Origin: PALSA-1355 sp031400775
GTDB lineage: Bacteria > Planctomycetota > Planctomycetia > Pirellulales > PALSA-1355
Length of the DNA: 37,528 nt
Direction of reading: 5' to 3'
Assembly (NCBI GenBank): GCA_031400775.1
Contig: JANNQN010000033.1
Location: forward strand, 1-37,528
Below the pieces are notes generated by a model. The model saw only the letters and a program-made list of their open reading frames with translations. It had not been told where the DNA came from and searched no databases. Positions 1 through 7,809 of the stretch are shown piece after piece. The number at the start of each line of letters is the position of its first letter. Within the stretch, counting starts at the first letter, position 1. A program made the translations under genes and the position numbers.

Positions 1-428
1 GGATCGAACCCATCAAGGACATCCTCTTCGGCCTCAAGTGGATCATGAGTCCGGCCATGGTGGCGATCATGTGCCTGGTGATTGCCAACGCGATCAGCAT
101 CAGCGTGCGCGAGCGGCGCATGGAGATGGCCGTGCTCAAGGTGCTGGGGTTCCAGCCGCGGCAATTGTTGTTGCTCGTGTTGGGCGAGGCATTGCTGATC
201 GGCATTCTCGCTGGAATGGCGAGCGCCGGGGCCACGTACTACTTCGTCAACCATTGGATGGGGGGTGTCAAGTTTCCAATCGCGTTTATTCCAGTGTTCT
301 TCATTCCGGCCGATGCCCTTTGGTGGGGACTGGGCATCGGCACGTTCACGTCGCTGGCCGGCAGCATCATGCCGGCTTGGGCCGCGCGAACCGTGAAAGT
401 TTCCGACGTGTTTTCCAAAATAGCCTGA
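1..428 (+). CDS. ABC transporter permease, FtsX/MacB type (C-terminal part, 5' end outside window)
   Basis: The reading frame is already open at base 3 and runs to a TGA at 426-428, so the gene starts upstream of the window. The visible part is the C-terminal FtsX domain. One hydrophobic segment lies just before a basic cytoplasmic loop (ERRMEMAVLKVLGFQPRQ, the loop that normally contacts the ATPase). Two more membrane segments follow, and the end PAWAARTVKVSDVFSKIA is a typical cytoplasmic tail. Proteins of this family act with a LolD/MacB-type ATPase in lipoprotein release or efflux of large substrates; the substrate is unknown here. The next gene encodes a second FtsX permease 38 bp downstream, so the two probably form a heterodimeric permease. 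The ATPase gene is expected upstream, beyond the window. Confidence 0.85.
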   Translation, partial: IEPIKDILFGLKWIMSPAMVAIMCLVIANAISISVRERRMEMAVLKVLGFQPRQLLLLVLGEALLIGILAGMASAGATYYFVNHWMGGVKFPIAFIPVFFIPADALWWGLGIGTFTSLAGSIMPAWAARTVKVSDVFSKIA

Positions 429-466
429 TCGACAGTTCGTCATAAAGAAGTCCCGGCGTAACAAGC

Positions 467-1834
467 ATGCTTTTCTCTGAACTCGTACCGCCGCTTATGG
501 CCTGGTTGCCACGCATTTCGCTTGGGCTGGCGGTGCCGATGATCGCTTCGATCGCCGCGATGGCGCTGCTGGCCTTCGGCGGCAAGATTCCACTGAGCTA
601 TAACGTTCGCAACTTGGTGGTTCGCTGGCGCACCACGCTGTTGACGGCGCTGGCGTTCACGCTCGTCATCTCGCTGCAAACGGTCATGTTGGGCTTCGTC
701 GCCGGCATGAACAAACTCACCGAGGAAAGCGGCCAACCGGGCAACGTCATCGTCTTGTCCGACGGCGCGCTGGATGAGCTGGTGAGCAACCTGGGCTATG
801 GCACCTCGGCCGATATCGATCGCCACCCCGGAGTGCTGCGAGACGAGCGGGGCGAGCCGCTGGCCAGCCGCGAGGTGTACCTGGTGGTGAACCAGCCGTT
901 GCCGACCGAGCCGGGTCAGCAACAAAAACGGCGATTTACCCAGGTCCGCGGCATCGAAGACCCGCGCGTGGCCGCTCAGGTACACGGATTGTCGCTGTTT
1001 CCCGGGGGACAGTGGTTTTCCGACTCGGGCGTGCAAACCCGTGGCGACGTCTCGGGCACCGGCGACGACCAGGCCGTGCAAGCCGTGCTGGGCGAGGGCG
1101 TGGCCGGACAACTGGGACAGGACGTTGGCAAGGAGCGGCTTGAAGTGGGCGATCTGTTCGACTTGGGCCCGCGCAAATGGGTGGTCGTCGGTGTCATGAA
1201 ATCGTCCGGCTCGACTTTCGGATCCGAGATTTGGGCCAAGCGCTCGCTGGTGGGCCCGATGTTCGGCAAAGAGGCTTATTCCTCCGTCGTGCTGCGAACC
1301 GCTAACGCCGAAACCGCCAAGCAGGTTGCCGACGACCTGACCAAGAATTTCAAGAAAGCCGCGCTGCAAGCCGAACCGGAGACGGAGTATTTCTCGAAGC
1401 TATCCGAAACCAATCGCCAGTTTTCCTTCGCGATCATGGTCGTGGCCGTGCTGATGGCCGTCGGCGGCGTGTTCGGGGTCATGAACACGATGTTCGCGGC
1501 CATCAGCGGGCGGACCAAAGACATCGGCGTGCTGCGGATTATCGGCTTCGCTCGCTGGCAGATTCTTGTCTCGTTCTTTCTCGAATCGCTCGTGATCTCG
1601 CTCGTCGGCGGCCTGTTGGGTTGTGCCATCGGCTTTCTCTCCAACGGCTGGACCGCCACCAGCATTGTTACTGGCGGCCAGGGAGGCGGCGGAAAATTCG
1701 TCGTGCTGGAACTGGTGGTCGGCATCGACACGTTGCTAACCGGGTTGCTGCTGGCGCTGGCCATGGGCGCGCTAGGTGGCCTGCTGCCGGCGGTTTCGGC
1801 GATGCGGCAAAAGCCCCTGGAATCCCTGCGATAG
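467..1834 (+). CDS. ABC transporter permease, FtsX/MacB type
   Basis: 455 residues. An N-terminal hydrophobic segment lies at about 15-38. A second one (about 57-80) precedes a periplasmic MacB-like domain of roughly 200 residues. The C-terminal FtsX domain (about 320-455) has three membrane helices. The loop between its first two reads GRTKDIGVLRIIGFARWQ, the same ATPase-coupling loop as in the preceding gene, and the tail ends RQKPLESLR. The upstream gene is a second FtsX permease, so this is a two-permease transporter of the LolCE/MacB superfamily. The substrate cannot be told from sequence. The 3' end overlaps the longest version of the downstream oxidase frame by 59 bp. Confidence 0.9.
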   Translation: MLFSELVPPLMAWLPRISLGLAVPMIASIAAMALLAFGGKIPLSYNVRNLVVRWRTTLLTALAFTLVISLQTVMLGFVAGMNKLTEESGQPGNVIVLSDGALDELVSNLGYGTSADIDRHPGVLRDERGEPLASREVYLVVNQPLPTEPGQQQKRRFTQVRGIEDPRVAAQVHGLSLFPGGQWFSDSGVQTRGDVSGTGDDQAVQAVLGEGVAGQLGQDVGKERLEVGDLFDLGPRKWVVVGVMKSSGSTFGSEIWAKRSLVGPMFGKEAYSSVVLRTANAETAKQVADDLTKNFKKAALQAEPETEYFSKLSETNRQFSFAIMVVAVLMAVGGVFGVMNTMFAAISGRTKDIGVLRIIGFARWQILVSFFLESLVISLVGGLLGCAIGFLSNGWTATSIVTGGQGGGGKFVVLELVVGIDTLLTGLLLALAMGALGGLLPAVSAMRQKPLESLR

Positions 1835-3023
1835 ATGCGCTTGCTGGTGCGTTTCCTTCAATCTGGCCCCGAGCATTCGACCCGACAAGGCCGGCTATGA
1901 CGCAATCGTACTGGGCGCCGGCGGCGTGGGCAGTTCGGCCATGATGCACCTGGCCCTGCGCGGCGCGCGAGTCCTGGGCATCGACCGCTTTGCGCCGGGC
2001 CACGACCGCGGCAGCTCGCACGGTCATACACGGCTAATCCGCCAGGCCTATTACGAACATCCTGACTACGTGCCGCTCGTGCTGCGCGCGTTCGAACTTT
2101 GGAGCGAGCTCGAACAGCGCGTCGGCGAAACTCTCTACCAACAGGTGGGCCTGCTGCAAATCGGCCCGAAGCAAGGCGAGGTGTTGAGCGGTGTTCGCGC
2201 CAGCGCCAATCAACACGGGCTGGAGATCGAAGAACTTTCCGCCGGCCAAAGCGAACGCCGCTTTCCCGGGTTTCGCGTGCCGTCGTCGTTCGAGGCTGTT
2301 TTTGAAGCCCGCGCGGGCTATTTGCTGGTCGAGCGCTGCGTCGAGGCGCACGCCAAGGCGGCCGTGCAACTAGGCGCCGAGCTGAGAACCGGTGAAACCG
2401 TGCGATCGTGGCGAGCCGAGGGCACGGGCGTTGTGGTCGAGACCGATCGCGGCTCGTACGCCGCCGATCGCTTGATCGTTGCAGCCGGCGCCTGGGCGGG
2501 TCCCTTGCTGGCCGATTTGAAGATTCCGCTGGTCGTGCGGCGCAAGCCGCTCTATTGGTTTCGCACGCGAAATGACACGTATCGGGCCGATCTCGGCTGC
2601 CCTGCTTTTCTGTACGATCTGCCCATCGGGTGCTTCTATGGCGTTCCGCAAATCGATCCGCGCGGCATCAAGGTAGCCCAGCACACCGGCGGCCCGGTGG
2701 TCGACGATCCGCTCGCGGTCGATCGCGAGATCGACCCGGCCGATCAGGAGGCGGTGACCGACTTCGTCGCCGAGTATTTGGAAGGCGTGACTACGCAATG
2801 CACCGACCACACCGTGTGCATGTACACGATGACTCCGGATGCCCACTTCATCGTCGATCGGCATCCCGAGTATCCCCAGGTCGCGCTGGCCGCGGGACTT
2901 TCAGGGCACGGATTCAAATTCACGTGCGTCCTGGGGGAGCTGCTCTGCCAGTTGGCTCTCGACGGACGAACGAGTCTGCCGCTGGAGTTTTTGTCATGCC
3001 GTCGAGCAAGTTTGCACGTCTAG
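1776..3023 (+). CDS. FAD-dependent oxidase, monomeric sarcosine / N-methyltryptophan oxidase family
   Basis: The FAD-binding fold begins YDAIVLGAGGVGSS (GxGxxG). It is followed by IDRFAPGHDRGSSHGHTRLIR, the family hallmark in which the conserved His/Arg residues sit at the flavin. Near the C-terminus TVCMYTMTPDAHFIVDRHP contains the cysteine that carries covalent 8-alpha-S-cysteinyl FAD in monomeric sarcosine oxidase. The family oxidises N-methyl amino acids to amine, formaldehyde and hydrogen peroxide; which substrate applies here is unknown. The start is doubtful. The GTG at 1776 lies inside the upstream permease gene and gives 38 unlikely residues. No ATG, GTG or TTG lies in frame between it and the GxGxxG motif; only a CTG at 1863 or an ATT at 1875 would fit. 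The stop overlaps the stop of the convergent exporter. Confidence 0.85.
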   Translation: MACCRRFRRCGKSPWNPCDRCACWCVSFNLAPSIRPDKAGYDAIVLGAGGVGSSAMMHLALRGARVLGIDRFAPGHDRGSSHGHTRLIRQAYYEHPDYVPLVLRAFELWSELEQRVGETLYQQVGLLQIGPKQGEVLSGVRASANQHGLEIEELSAGQSERRFPGFRVPSSFEAVFEARAGYLLVERCVEAHAKAAVQLGAELRTGETVRSWRAEGTGVVVETDRGSYAADRLIVAAGAWAGPLLADLKIPLVVRRKPLYWFRTRNDTYRADLGCPAFLYDLPIGCFYGVPQIDPRGIKVAQHTGGPVVDDPLAVDREIDPADQEAVTDFVAEYLEGVTTQCTDHTVCMYTMTPDAHFIVDRHPEYPQVALAAGLSGHGFKFTCVLGELLCQLALDGRTSLPLEFLSCRRASLHV

Positions 3024-5209
3024 GTCTCGGCCATGTGTTCTTGCTGAGCCCGATGCAGTCGCGAATAGACGCCGTCGGCTTGAATTAACTCGGCGTGGTG
3101 ACCGATCTCGGCGATGCGGCCCCGCTCCAGCACGACCAGCCGATCGGCTTTGCTCAACGTGCTCAGACGATGGGCGATGGCGATCGTCGTGCGGCCTTGC
3201 ACCAGGTTGTCCAACGCCAATTGAATCTCGCGTTCCGTTTCCGTGTCGACCGAAGAGGTGGCTTCGTCGAGTATCAGAATCTGCGGGTCGATCAACAAGG
3301 CGCGGGCGATCGAGATCCGCTGACGTTCTCCGCCCGAGAGCGACTGGCCGCGCTCGCCGACCAGCGAGTCGTAGCCCAACGGCAACCGCAAGATAAACTC
3401 GTGGGCCCGCGCCGCCTTGGCCGCGGCGACAATCTCCTCGCGCTTGGCGTCGGGCCGGCCATAGGCAATGTTCTCAGCCACGGTGCCATAGAACAAGAAA
3501 GGATCCTGCAGCACGACGCCGATATGGCGGCGATATTCCTCGACGGGGAAAGAACGAATGTCCACGCCGTCGACCAGGATGGCGCCTTCGGCCACGTCGT
3601 AAAACCGGCACACGAGGTTCACCAGCGTGCTCTTGCCCGCGCCGCTGGGACCGACCAGGCCGATCATTTCCTTGGGCTCGATGGTCAAATTGAGCTGCTC
3701 GATCACGCTGCGGCTGCCGTGGCGAAAGCTGACATTGCAAAATTCGATCTTACCTCGCAGCTTGCCGGGTTGCACCGGGTTGGTCGGCTCCGGCACGCTG
3801 GGCACGCGATCCAGGATCTCGAAGATCCGCTGGGCGCTGACGGCGGCCCGTTGCGTGGCCGAAAACATGCGGCTCATGGATTCCAGCCGAATATAGAAGC
3901 GGCTGATATACATTACAAAACCCATCAGGACGCCGAATTCCATGTGTCCGTTGTAGATCAGCCACGCGCCGACGGCCCACACGATCAACAACCCAATCTG
4001 ATTCAGTAGCGCCACCATCGGCCAGAAGAAGGTCCAGACTTTGTTCACGCGATCGTTGGCCGCGACGATGTCGTCGTTCGCGCGGCGGAAACGTTCGATC
4101 TCGCGCTTTTCCTGGGCAAACGCTTTTACGACGCGGATGCCCGGAATCGTGTCGGCCAGAATGCTGGTCATGTTATCCCAGGCTCGGCCGCCGCGCTGAA
4201 AACCGCGCTGCATGTGATTGCGCGCTTGATAGACCAACCAGGCAATGATCGGAAACGGCAATAGGGCCGCTAGCGCCAAGGTCGGGTTCAACCAAATCAG
4301 GATGATCGAAGTGCCCAAGATCATCAGCACGTCGGTGGAGAAATCGACCAGGTGGTCCGACAGGAAGTAGCAGATCCGTTCGGTGTCCGTGCTGATGCGA
4401 GCCAAGAGGTCGCCGGTGCGCTTGCGGCCGAAAAACTCGAGCGACAGCCGCTGCAGGTGTCCGTAAGTGTGATTGCGCAAGTCGGCGCTGATCCGCTCGC
4501 TGGTCCAGGCCATGACGATGCCTTGCGCCCAGGTGAGCAACCAGGCAACAACCGCGGCCACGCCGATCCCCGCAAGGCACCAGCCCACGATGCGCAGTCC
4601 CTCGTCGCGGGTCTGATGCAGCGTGGTCAGCGCCTCGGTCAGCGGAATGGTCAAGTAAGGCGGAATCAAGCCGGCGGCCGTGACGGCCAGCGTGAGGACA
4701 AATCCCAGAAACATCAGCCCAGCGCGTTGGCGTCCGAACCTGAACAGTCGAAACAGGGCGCCGGCGGAGCGGGGTTCGGCGTCAGTCGCGTCTTCGAGTC
4801 GTTCGGCCAATTCAGCCGCCTCGTCGTCCTCGGGCGCTCCGCGGAGTGTCGCCTCCAGGCGCTGGGCAAGTCGATGGGCTGAGGCCGCGCGGCCCACGGT
4901 ATAGCGCCAGGCGGCCAGCGGTCCTGCGGGCCCTTCCAACTCGAGCGTTCCCAGCCCCCAGCGGTCTTTAGCGCGCAGTGCCGAGACAGCATCGAGCCGC
5001 CAGGAGAGTGCCGTCTGGTTCGCGGCGGCGTTTGAGAAGCTCAGCAAGCGGCGGTTGGTGAGTACCACGATCCCTTCCGCGTAGTGCAATTCCCCGTCCA
5101 AATCCGCCAGGAACCAAGCGCTGACCGTTTCGTCGGCTTCGAGTCGCTCGCTGACTTGCCGGCGCCAATTGGCGGGCATTCGCTGGCCGTCGTCGAGCGG
5201 TTGGTCCAA
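3020..5209 (-). CDS. ABC exporter, fused permease-ATPase (MsbA/multidrug type) with N-terminal PH-like domain
   Basis: 729 residues. From about residue 170 to 450 it has the six-helix ABC exporter membrane domain. The ATPase domain follows with Walker A GPSGAGKST, signature LSGGERQR, Walker B ILILDEATSSVD and the H-loop AHRLST. This half-transporter should work as a homodimer exporting lipids, drugs or peptides. The first 130 residues are not part of a normal exporter: they are a beta-rich cytoplasmic domain (ELHYAEGIVVLTNRRLLSF, then WRLDAVSALRAKDRWGLG) resembling bacterial PH-like domains, followed by an acidic linker. I chose the TTG start at 5209 because GAGGAG lies 9 nt before it; the ATG ten codons later has no ribosome binding site and would clip the domain. 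Confidence 0.88.
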   Translation of the reverse strand: MDQPLDDGQRMPANWRRQVSERLEADETVSAWFLADLDGELHYAEGIVVLTNRRLLSFSNAAANQTALSWRLDAVSALRAKDRWGLGTLELEGPAGPLAAWRYTVGRAASAHRLAQRLEATLRGAPEDDEAAELAERLEDATDAEPRSAGALFRLFRFGRQRAGLMFLGFVLTLAVTAAGLIPPYLTIPLTEALTTLHQTRDEGLRIVGWCLAGIGVAAVVAWLLTWAQGIVMAWTSERISADLRNHTYGHLQRLSLEFFGRKRTGDLLARISTDTERICYFLSDHLVDFSTDVLMILGTSIILIWLNPTLALAALLPFPIIAWLVYQARNHMQRGFQRGGRAWDNMTSILADTIPGIRVVKAFAQEKREIERFRRANDDIVAANDRVNKVWTFFWPMVALLNQIGLLIVWAVGAWLIYNGHMEFGVLMGFVMYISRFYIRLESMSRMFSATQRAAVSAQRIFEILDRVPSVPEPTNPVQPGKLRGKIEFCNVSFRHGSRSVIEQLNLTIEPKEMIGLVGPSGAGKSTLVNLVCRFYDVAEGAILVDGVDIRSFPVEEYRRHIGVVLQDPFLFYGTVAENIAYGRPDAKREEIVAAAKAARAHEFILRLPLGYDSLVGERGQSLSGGERQRISIARALLIDPQILILDEATSSVDTETEREIQLALDNLVQGRTTIAIAHRLSTLSKADRLVVLERGRIAEIGHHAELIQADGVYSRLHRAQQEHMAET

Positions 5210-5524
5210 GTGCGAGTACTCCTCGTGCCGGGCGCGAGCGATCGAGATCGCCGGCGTCGCCTACTTGTTCTATCCTCAGTATTTTAGAACATATATACTG
5301 GCGACTACAGGGCGTCGAGATCGTTTGACGCGCTCGCGCCGCTGGCACGATTTGCGAACGTTTCGGGGTTGGAGCTGTGTCGCCTCGAGCGTGCTCGACG
5401 GTTCCCTCCTATGGCCGCAAGCGCCGACTCGGCCACGCGCACGTCGCCTGCCCGAGCGGCCTATACCCCAAATTCACGAGAGAAACCTGGCGATTGCCAG
5501 ACGGGAAACGGACGCACCGCGGAC
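5210..5524. other. Divergent intergenic region between the ABC exporter and the cyanophycin synthetase-like gene
   Basis: This 315-bp stretch has no convincing gene. It contains the only AT-rich island nearby (about 5265-5300), with a dyad at 5277-5300 described separately. TATACT at 5294-5299 could be a -10 element for the plus-strand gene, but no good -35 lies 16-18 bp upstream. The frame of the downstream gene is open back to 5369, but those codons do not look like the family N-terminus. Confidence 0.5.
5277..5300. promoter_or_regulatory. Inverted repeat, candidate operator between divergent genes
   Basis: CAGTAT at 5277-5282 is the exact reverse complement of ATACTG at 5295-5300. The AT-rich core between the arms has two further symmetric positions. 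The dyad lies in the divergent intergenic region, 68 bp from the exporter start and about 225 bp from the synthetase start, and overlaps a possible -10 (TATACT at 5294). A regulator binding here could control one or both genes. No regulator gene is adjacent. Confidence 0.35.
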
Positions 5525-7630
5525 ATGGAATTTCGCAAAATCCTGGCCTTGCGAGGACCGAACATCTGGTCCAAGTCGCCCGTGCTCGAAGCCTGGGTGG
5601 ATTTGGGTGATTTGAAGGATTCGCCTTCAAACGAGATGCCAGGCTTCAACGATCGCATCATGCGCTGGCTGCCGCAGATGATCGAGCATCGCTGCAGCGT
5701 CGGCGAGCGGGGCGGATTCTTCGAGCGGTTGCGGCGCGGCACCTATCTGGCCCACATCCTGGAGCACGTCACGCTGGAGCTGCAAACCAGGGCCGGCGCC
5801 AATTTTGGCTTTGGCCGTGCTCGTGAGAGCTCGCAAGAAGGCCTCTTCCGCGTGGCCGTGCGTTGCGATGACGAAGCATTGGGCCGCGCTTGCCTGGAAG
5901 TCGGACGCAGGCTGTGCCTGGCCGCCGTCCACGATCAGCCTTTCGCGGTCGATCGCGAAATCGAAAAGCTCCGCCAACTGGCCGACCGCGTCTGCCTGGG
6001 GCCGAGCTCGCGCGCGATCGTGGCCGCCGCCCGGGCGCGGGGTATTCCGATACAGCGGCTGAACTCAGGCAGCCTGGTCCAGTTTGGATATGGCGCCAAG
6101 GCACGCCGCACCCTGACCGCCGAGACCGATCGCACCAGCGGACTGGCGGAAACCATCGCGCAAGACAAACACTTGACCCGCTCGCTATTGCGCCAGGTGG
6201 GCGTGCCGGTTCCCAGCGGCCGGCCGGTGAGCGATCCGGCCGATGCCTGGGCGGCGGCGCGGGAAATCGGCGGCCTGGTAGTCGTCAAGCCGCGCTATGG
6301 CAACCAGGGGCGCGGTGTGGTGGTCGGAGTGTCGACGCGCGAACAGGTGGAGGCGGCCTACCAATTCGCCCGAGTCCAAGGCCCCGACATCGTCGTCGAA
6401 CAATGCGCGTCCGGCGCCGAGCATCGCTTGCTGATCGTCGACGGAAAACTCATCGCCGCCGTGCGCGGTAATCCGGCCCAGATCACGGGCGACGGCAAAC
6501 ACACTGTCGCCGAACTGATCGAAACACAGCTTAATTCCGATCCGCGCCGCGGCGACGACCTGTCGTTTCCCTTGGACAAGATCACGCTCAATCCCCCCGT
6601 GTTGCTGATGCTCGAGCAGCAGGGTTACCAGCCCGATTCCGCGCTAGCGCCGGGCACACAGGTCGTGATCCTGCGGAATGGAAACCTGGCGATCGACGTG
6701 ACCGACGACGTGCATCCCGAGTTTGTTCGCTGGGCGAGTCTGGCCGCGCGCGTCGTTGGTCTGGACGTGGCGGGCATCGATCTGCTCGCCGACGACATCA
6801 GTCGAATTCCCGCCGAGCAGAATGCGGCCATCATCGAAGTCAACGCCGGGCCAGGATTGCAAATGCACATCGAGCCCGAGTCGGGCATTCCGCGACCGGT
6901 CGGCGAGGCCATCGTGAGCACTCTGTTCGCGGAGGGCCAGGATGGGCGGATACCCTTGGTCTCGGTGATGGGCGCCGAACACGCGACCACGGTGAGCAAT
7001 TGGATCGCACGGCTTTGGGCCCGTAAGGTCGTTAACCTGGGGCTCGCCTCGGCCGAGGGAACTTTCGTCGCGGGGGTGCGAATCAAAGCCGAAGACTCTC
7101 GCGGCGCCGACGACGCCCGCGGCGTGCTGCTCAATCCCTTGGTCGAAGCGGCCGTGCTCGAGGCCTCGGCGGATCGCATCCTGGAAGAGGGACTGGCGTT
7201 TGACCGCTGCGACGTAGCCGTGGTGACGTCGATTGGCGAGGGTTTGAGGCCCGATTTCCTGGAGTGGGATTCGCCGGAGAAAAAGGCCCTCGTCTACCGA
7301 ACCGCCAGCGACGTCGTGTTGCCCACCGGCGCCGTAGTGTTCAACGCGGGCGAGCCGCTGGGATCCATCATCGCCGAGCACACAGGCGGCTCGGTCGTGC
7401 TATTTTCAGAGGACGAAAACGACGCAGCTCTCAAAGAGCATCTCGCGGCCGGCGGCAGCGCGGTCTTCGCGCGGCGCGGGCGGATCGTTCATGCCACCGG
7501 GAATCAGGAGACCGACGTGGCGCCGCTTTTGCCGGATGTGCCCGCGGCAGTTCTGTTGTCTGCGGTCGCTGCCGTTTGGGCCCTGGGTCTCAGCACGGCG
7601 GAGATCGCGGCTGGACTCAAAATTGTCTAA
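5525..7630 (+). CDS. Cyanophycin synthetase-like protein, CphA2 type (ATP-grasp plus degenerate Mur-ligase domain)
   Basis: 701 residues from the ATG at 5525, chosen because MEFRKILALRGPNIWSKSPV matches the conserved cyanophycin synthetase N-terminus. Domains: N-terminal domain to about 160 (ending near HILEHVTLELQTRAG), ATP-grasp about 200-475 (VVVKPRYGNQGRGVVVG; NAAIIEVNAGPGLQMH), then a Mur-ligase-like region. In CphA1 this last region opens with the P-loop GTNGKTTT; here residues 483-489 read GAEHATT, so the lysine is lost. The protein also ends at LSTAEIAAGLKIV, where CphA1 continues into the Mur C-terminal domain. Cyanobacterial CphA2 has this same architecture and condenses beta-Asp-Arg dipeptides using only the ATP-grasp site. 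I infer the same activity or a related ATP-grasp peptide ligation. No cyanophycinase or second cphA lies in the window. Confidence 0.82.
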   Translation: MEFRKILALRGPNIWSKSPVLEAWVDLGDLKDSPSNEMPGFNDRIMRWLPQMIEHRCSVGERGGFFERLRRGTYLAHILEHVTLELQTRAGANFGFGRARESSQEGLFRVAVRCDDEALGRACLEVGRRLCLAAVHDQPFAVDREIEKLRQLADRVCLGPSSRAIVAAARARGIPIQRLNSGSLVQFGYGAKARRTLTAETDRTSGLAETIAQDKHLTRSLLRQVGVPVPSGRPVSDPADAWAAAREIGGLVVVKPRYGNQGRGVVVGVSTREQVEAAYQFARVQGPDIVVEQCASGAEHRLLIVDGKLIAAVRGNPAQITGDGKHTVAELIETQLNSDPRRGDDLSFPLDKITLNPPVLLMLEQQGYQPDSALAPGTQVVILRNGNLAIDVTDDVHPEFVRWASLAARVVGLDVAGIDLLADDISRIPAEQNAAIIEVNAGPGLQMHIEPESGIPRPVGEAIVSTLFAEGQDGRIPLVSVMGAEHATTVSNWIARLWARKVVNLGLASAEGTFVAGVRIKAEDSRGADDARGVLLNPLVEAAVLEASADRILEEGLAFDRCDVAVVTSIGEGLRPDFLEWDSPEKKALVYRTASDVVLPTGAVVFNAGEPLGSIIAEHTGGSVVLFSEDENDAALKEHLAAGGSAVFARRGRIVHATGNQETDVAPLLPDVPAAVLLSAVAAVWALGLSTAEIAAGLKIV

Positions 7631-7665
7631 TTCCTGGTCAAATTGCCGCGAATTTTGACAATTTT
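7619..7665. repeat. 9-bp perfect inverted repeat at the 3' end of the cyanophycin synthetase-like gene
   Basis: AAAATTGTC at 7619-7627, which includes the last codons of the gene, is the exact reverse complement of GACAATTTT at 7657-7665, with 29 nt between. A nested pair (TCAAATT at 7638 and AATTTTGA at 7651) lies inside. The right arm overlaps the -35 box of the next promoter. It may be an operator or a weak transcript-end structure; there is no T tract to call it a terminator. Confidence 0.4.
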
Positions 7666-7683
7666 ACCCAATTCAAGCATACT
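7655..7683 (+). promoter_or_regulatory. Sigma-70-type promoter for the transglutaminase/DUF1549/DUF1501 operon
   Basis: A perfect -35 TTGACA at 7655-7660 is followed, after exactly 17 bp, by CATACT at 7678-7683 (four of six matches to the -10 consensus). The surroundings are AT-rich. Transcription would start near 7690 and leave a leader of about 120 nt before the ATG at 7810. Confidence 0.55.
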
Positions 7684-7809
7684 ATCCATATTGAACAATC
7701 ACTTCCGGCCCGAGGTTTGGGCCTGCTACGCGCTGGCAACCGGGAACCTTGCCTCGTGGGGCGTGCGGTTTGGGAACTTCGGTTCCGGCTTTTTCCAAGC
7801 GATCATTCC

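Noticed and set aside
440..1369. Long open frame antisense to the second FtsX permease
   Set aside because: The permease frame has clear domains and membrane helices; the antisense product is His/Gln/Arg-rich with no motif, as expected for a shadow in GC-rich DNA.
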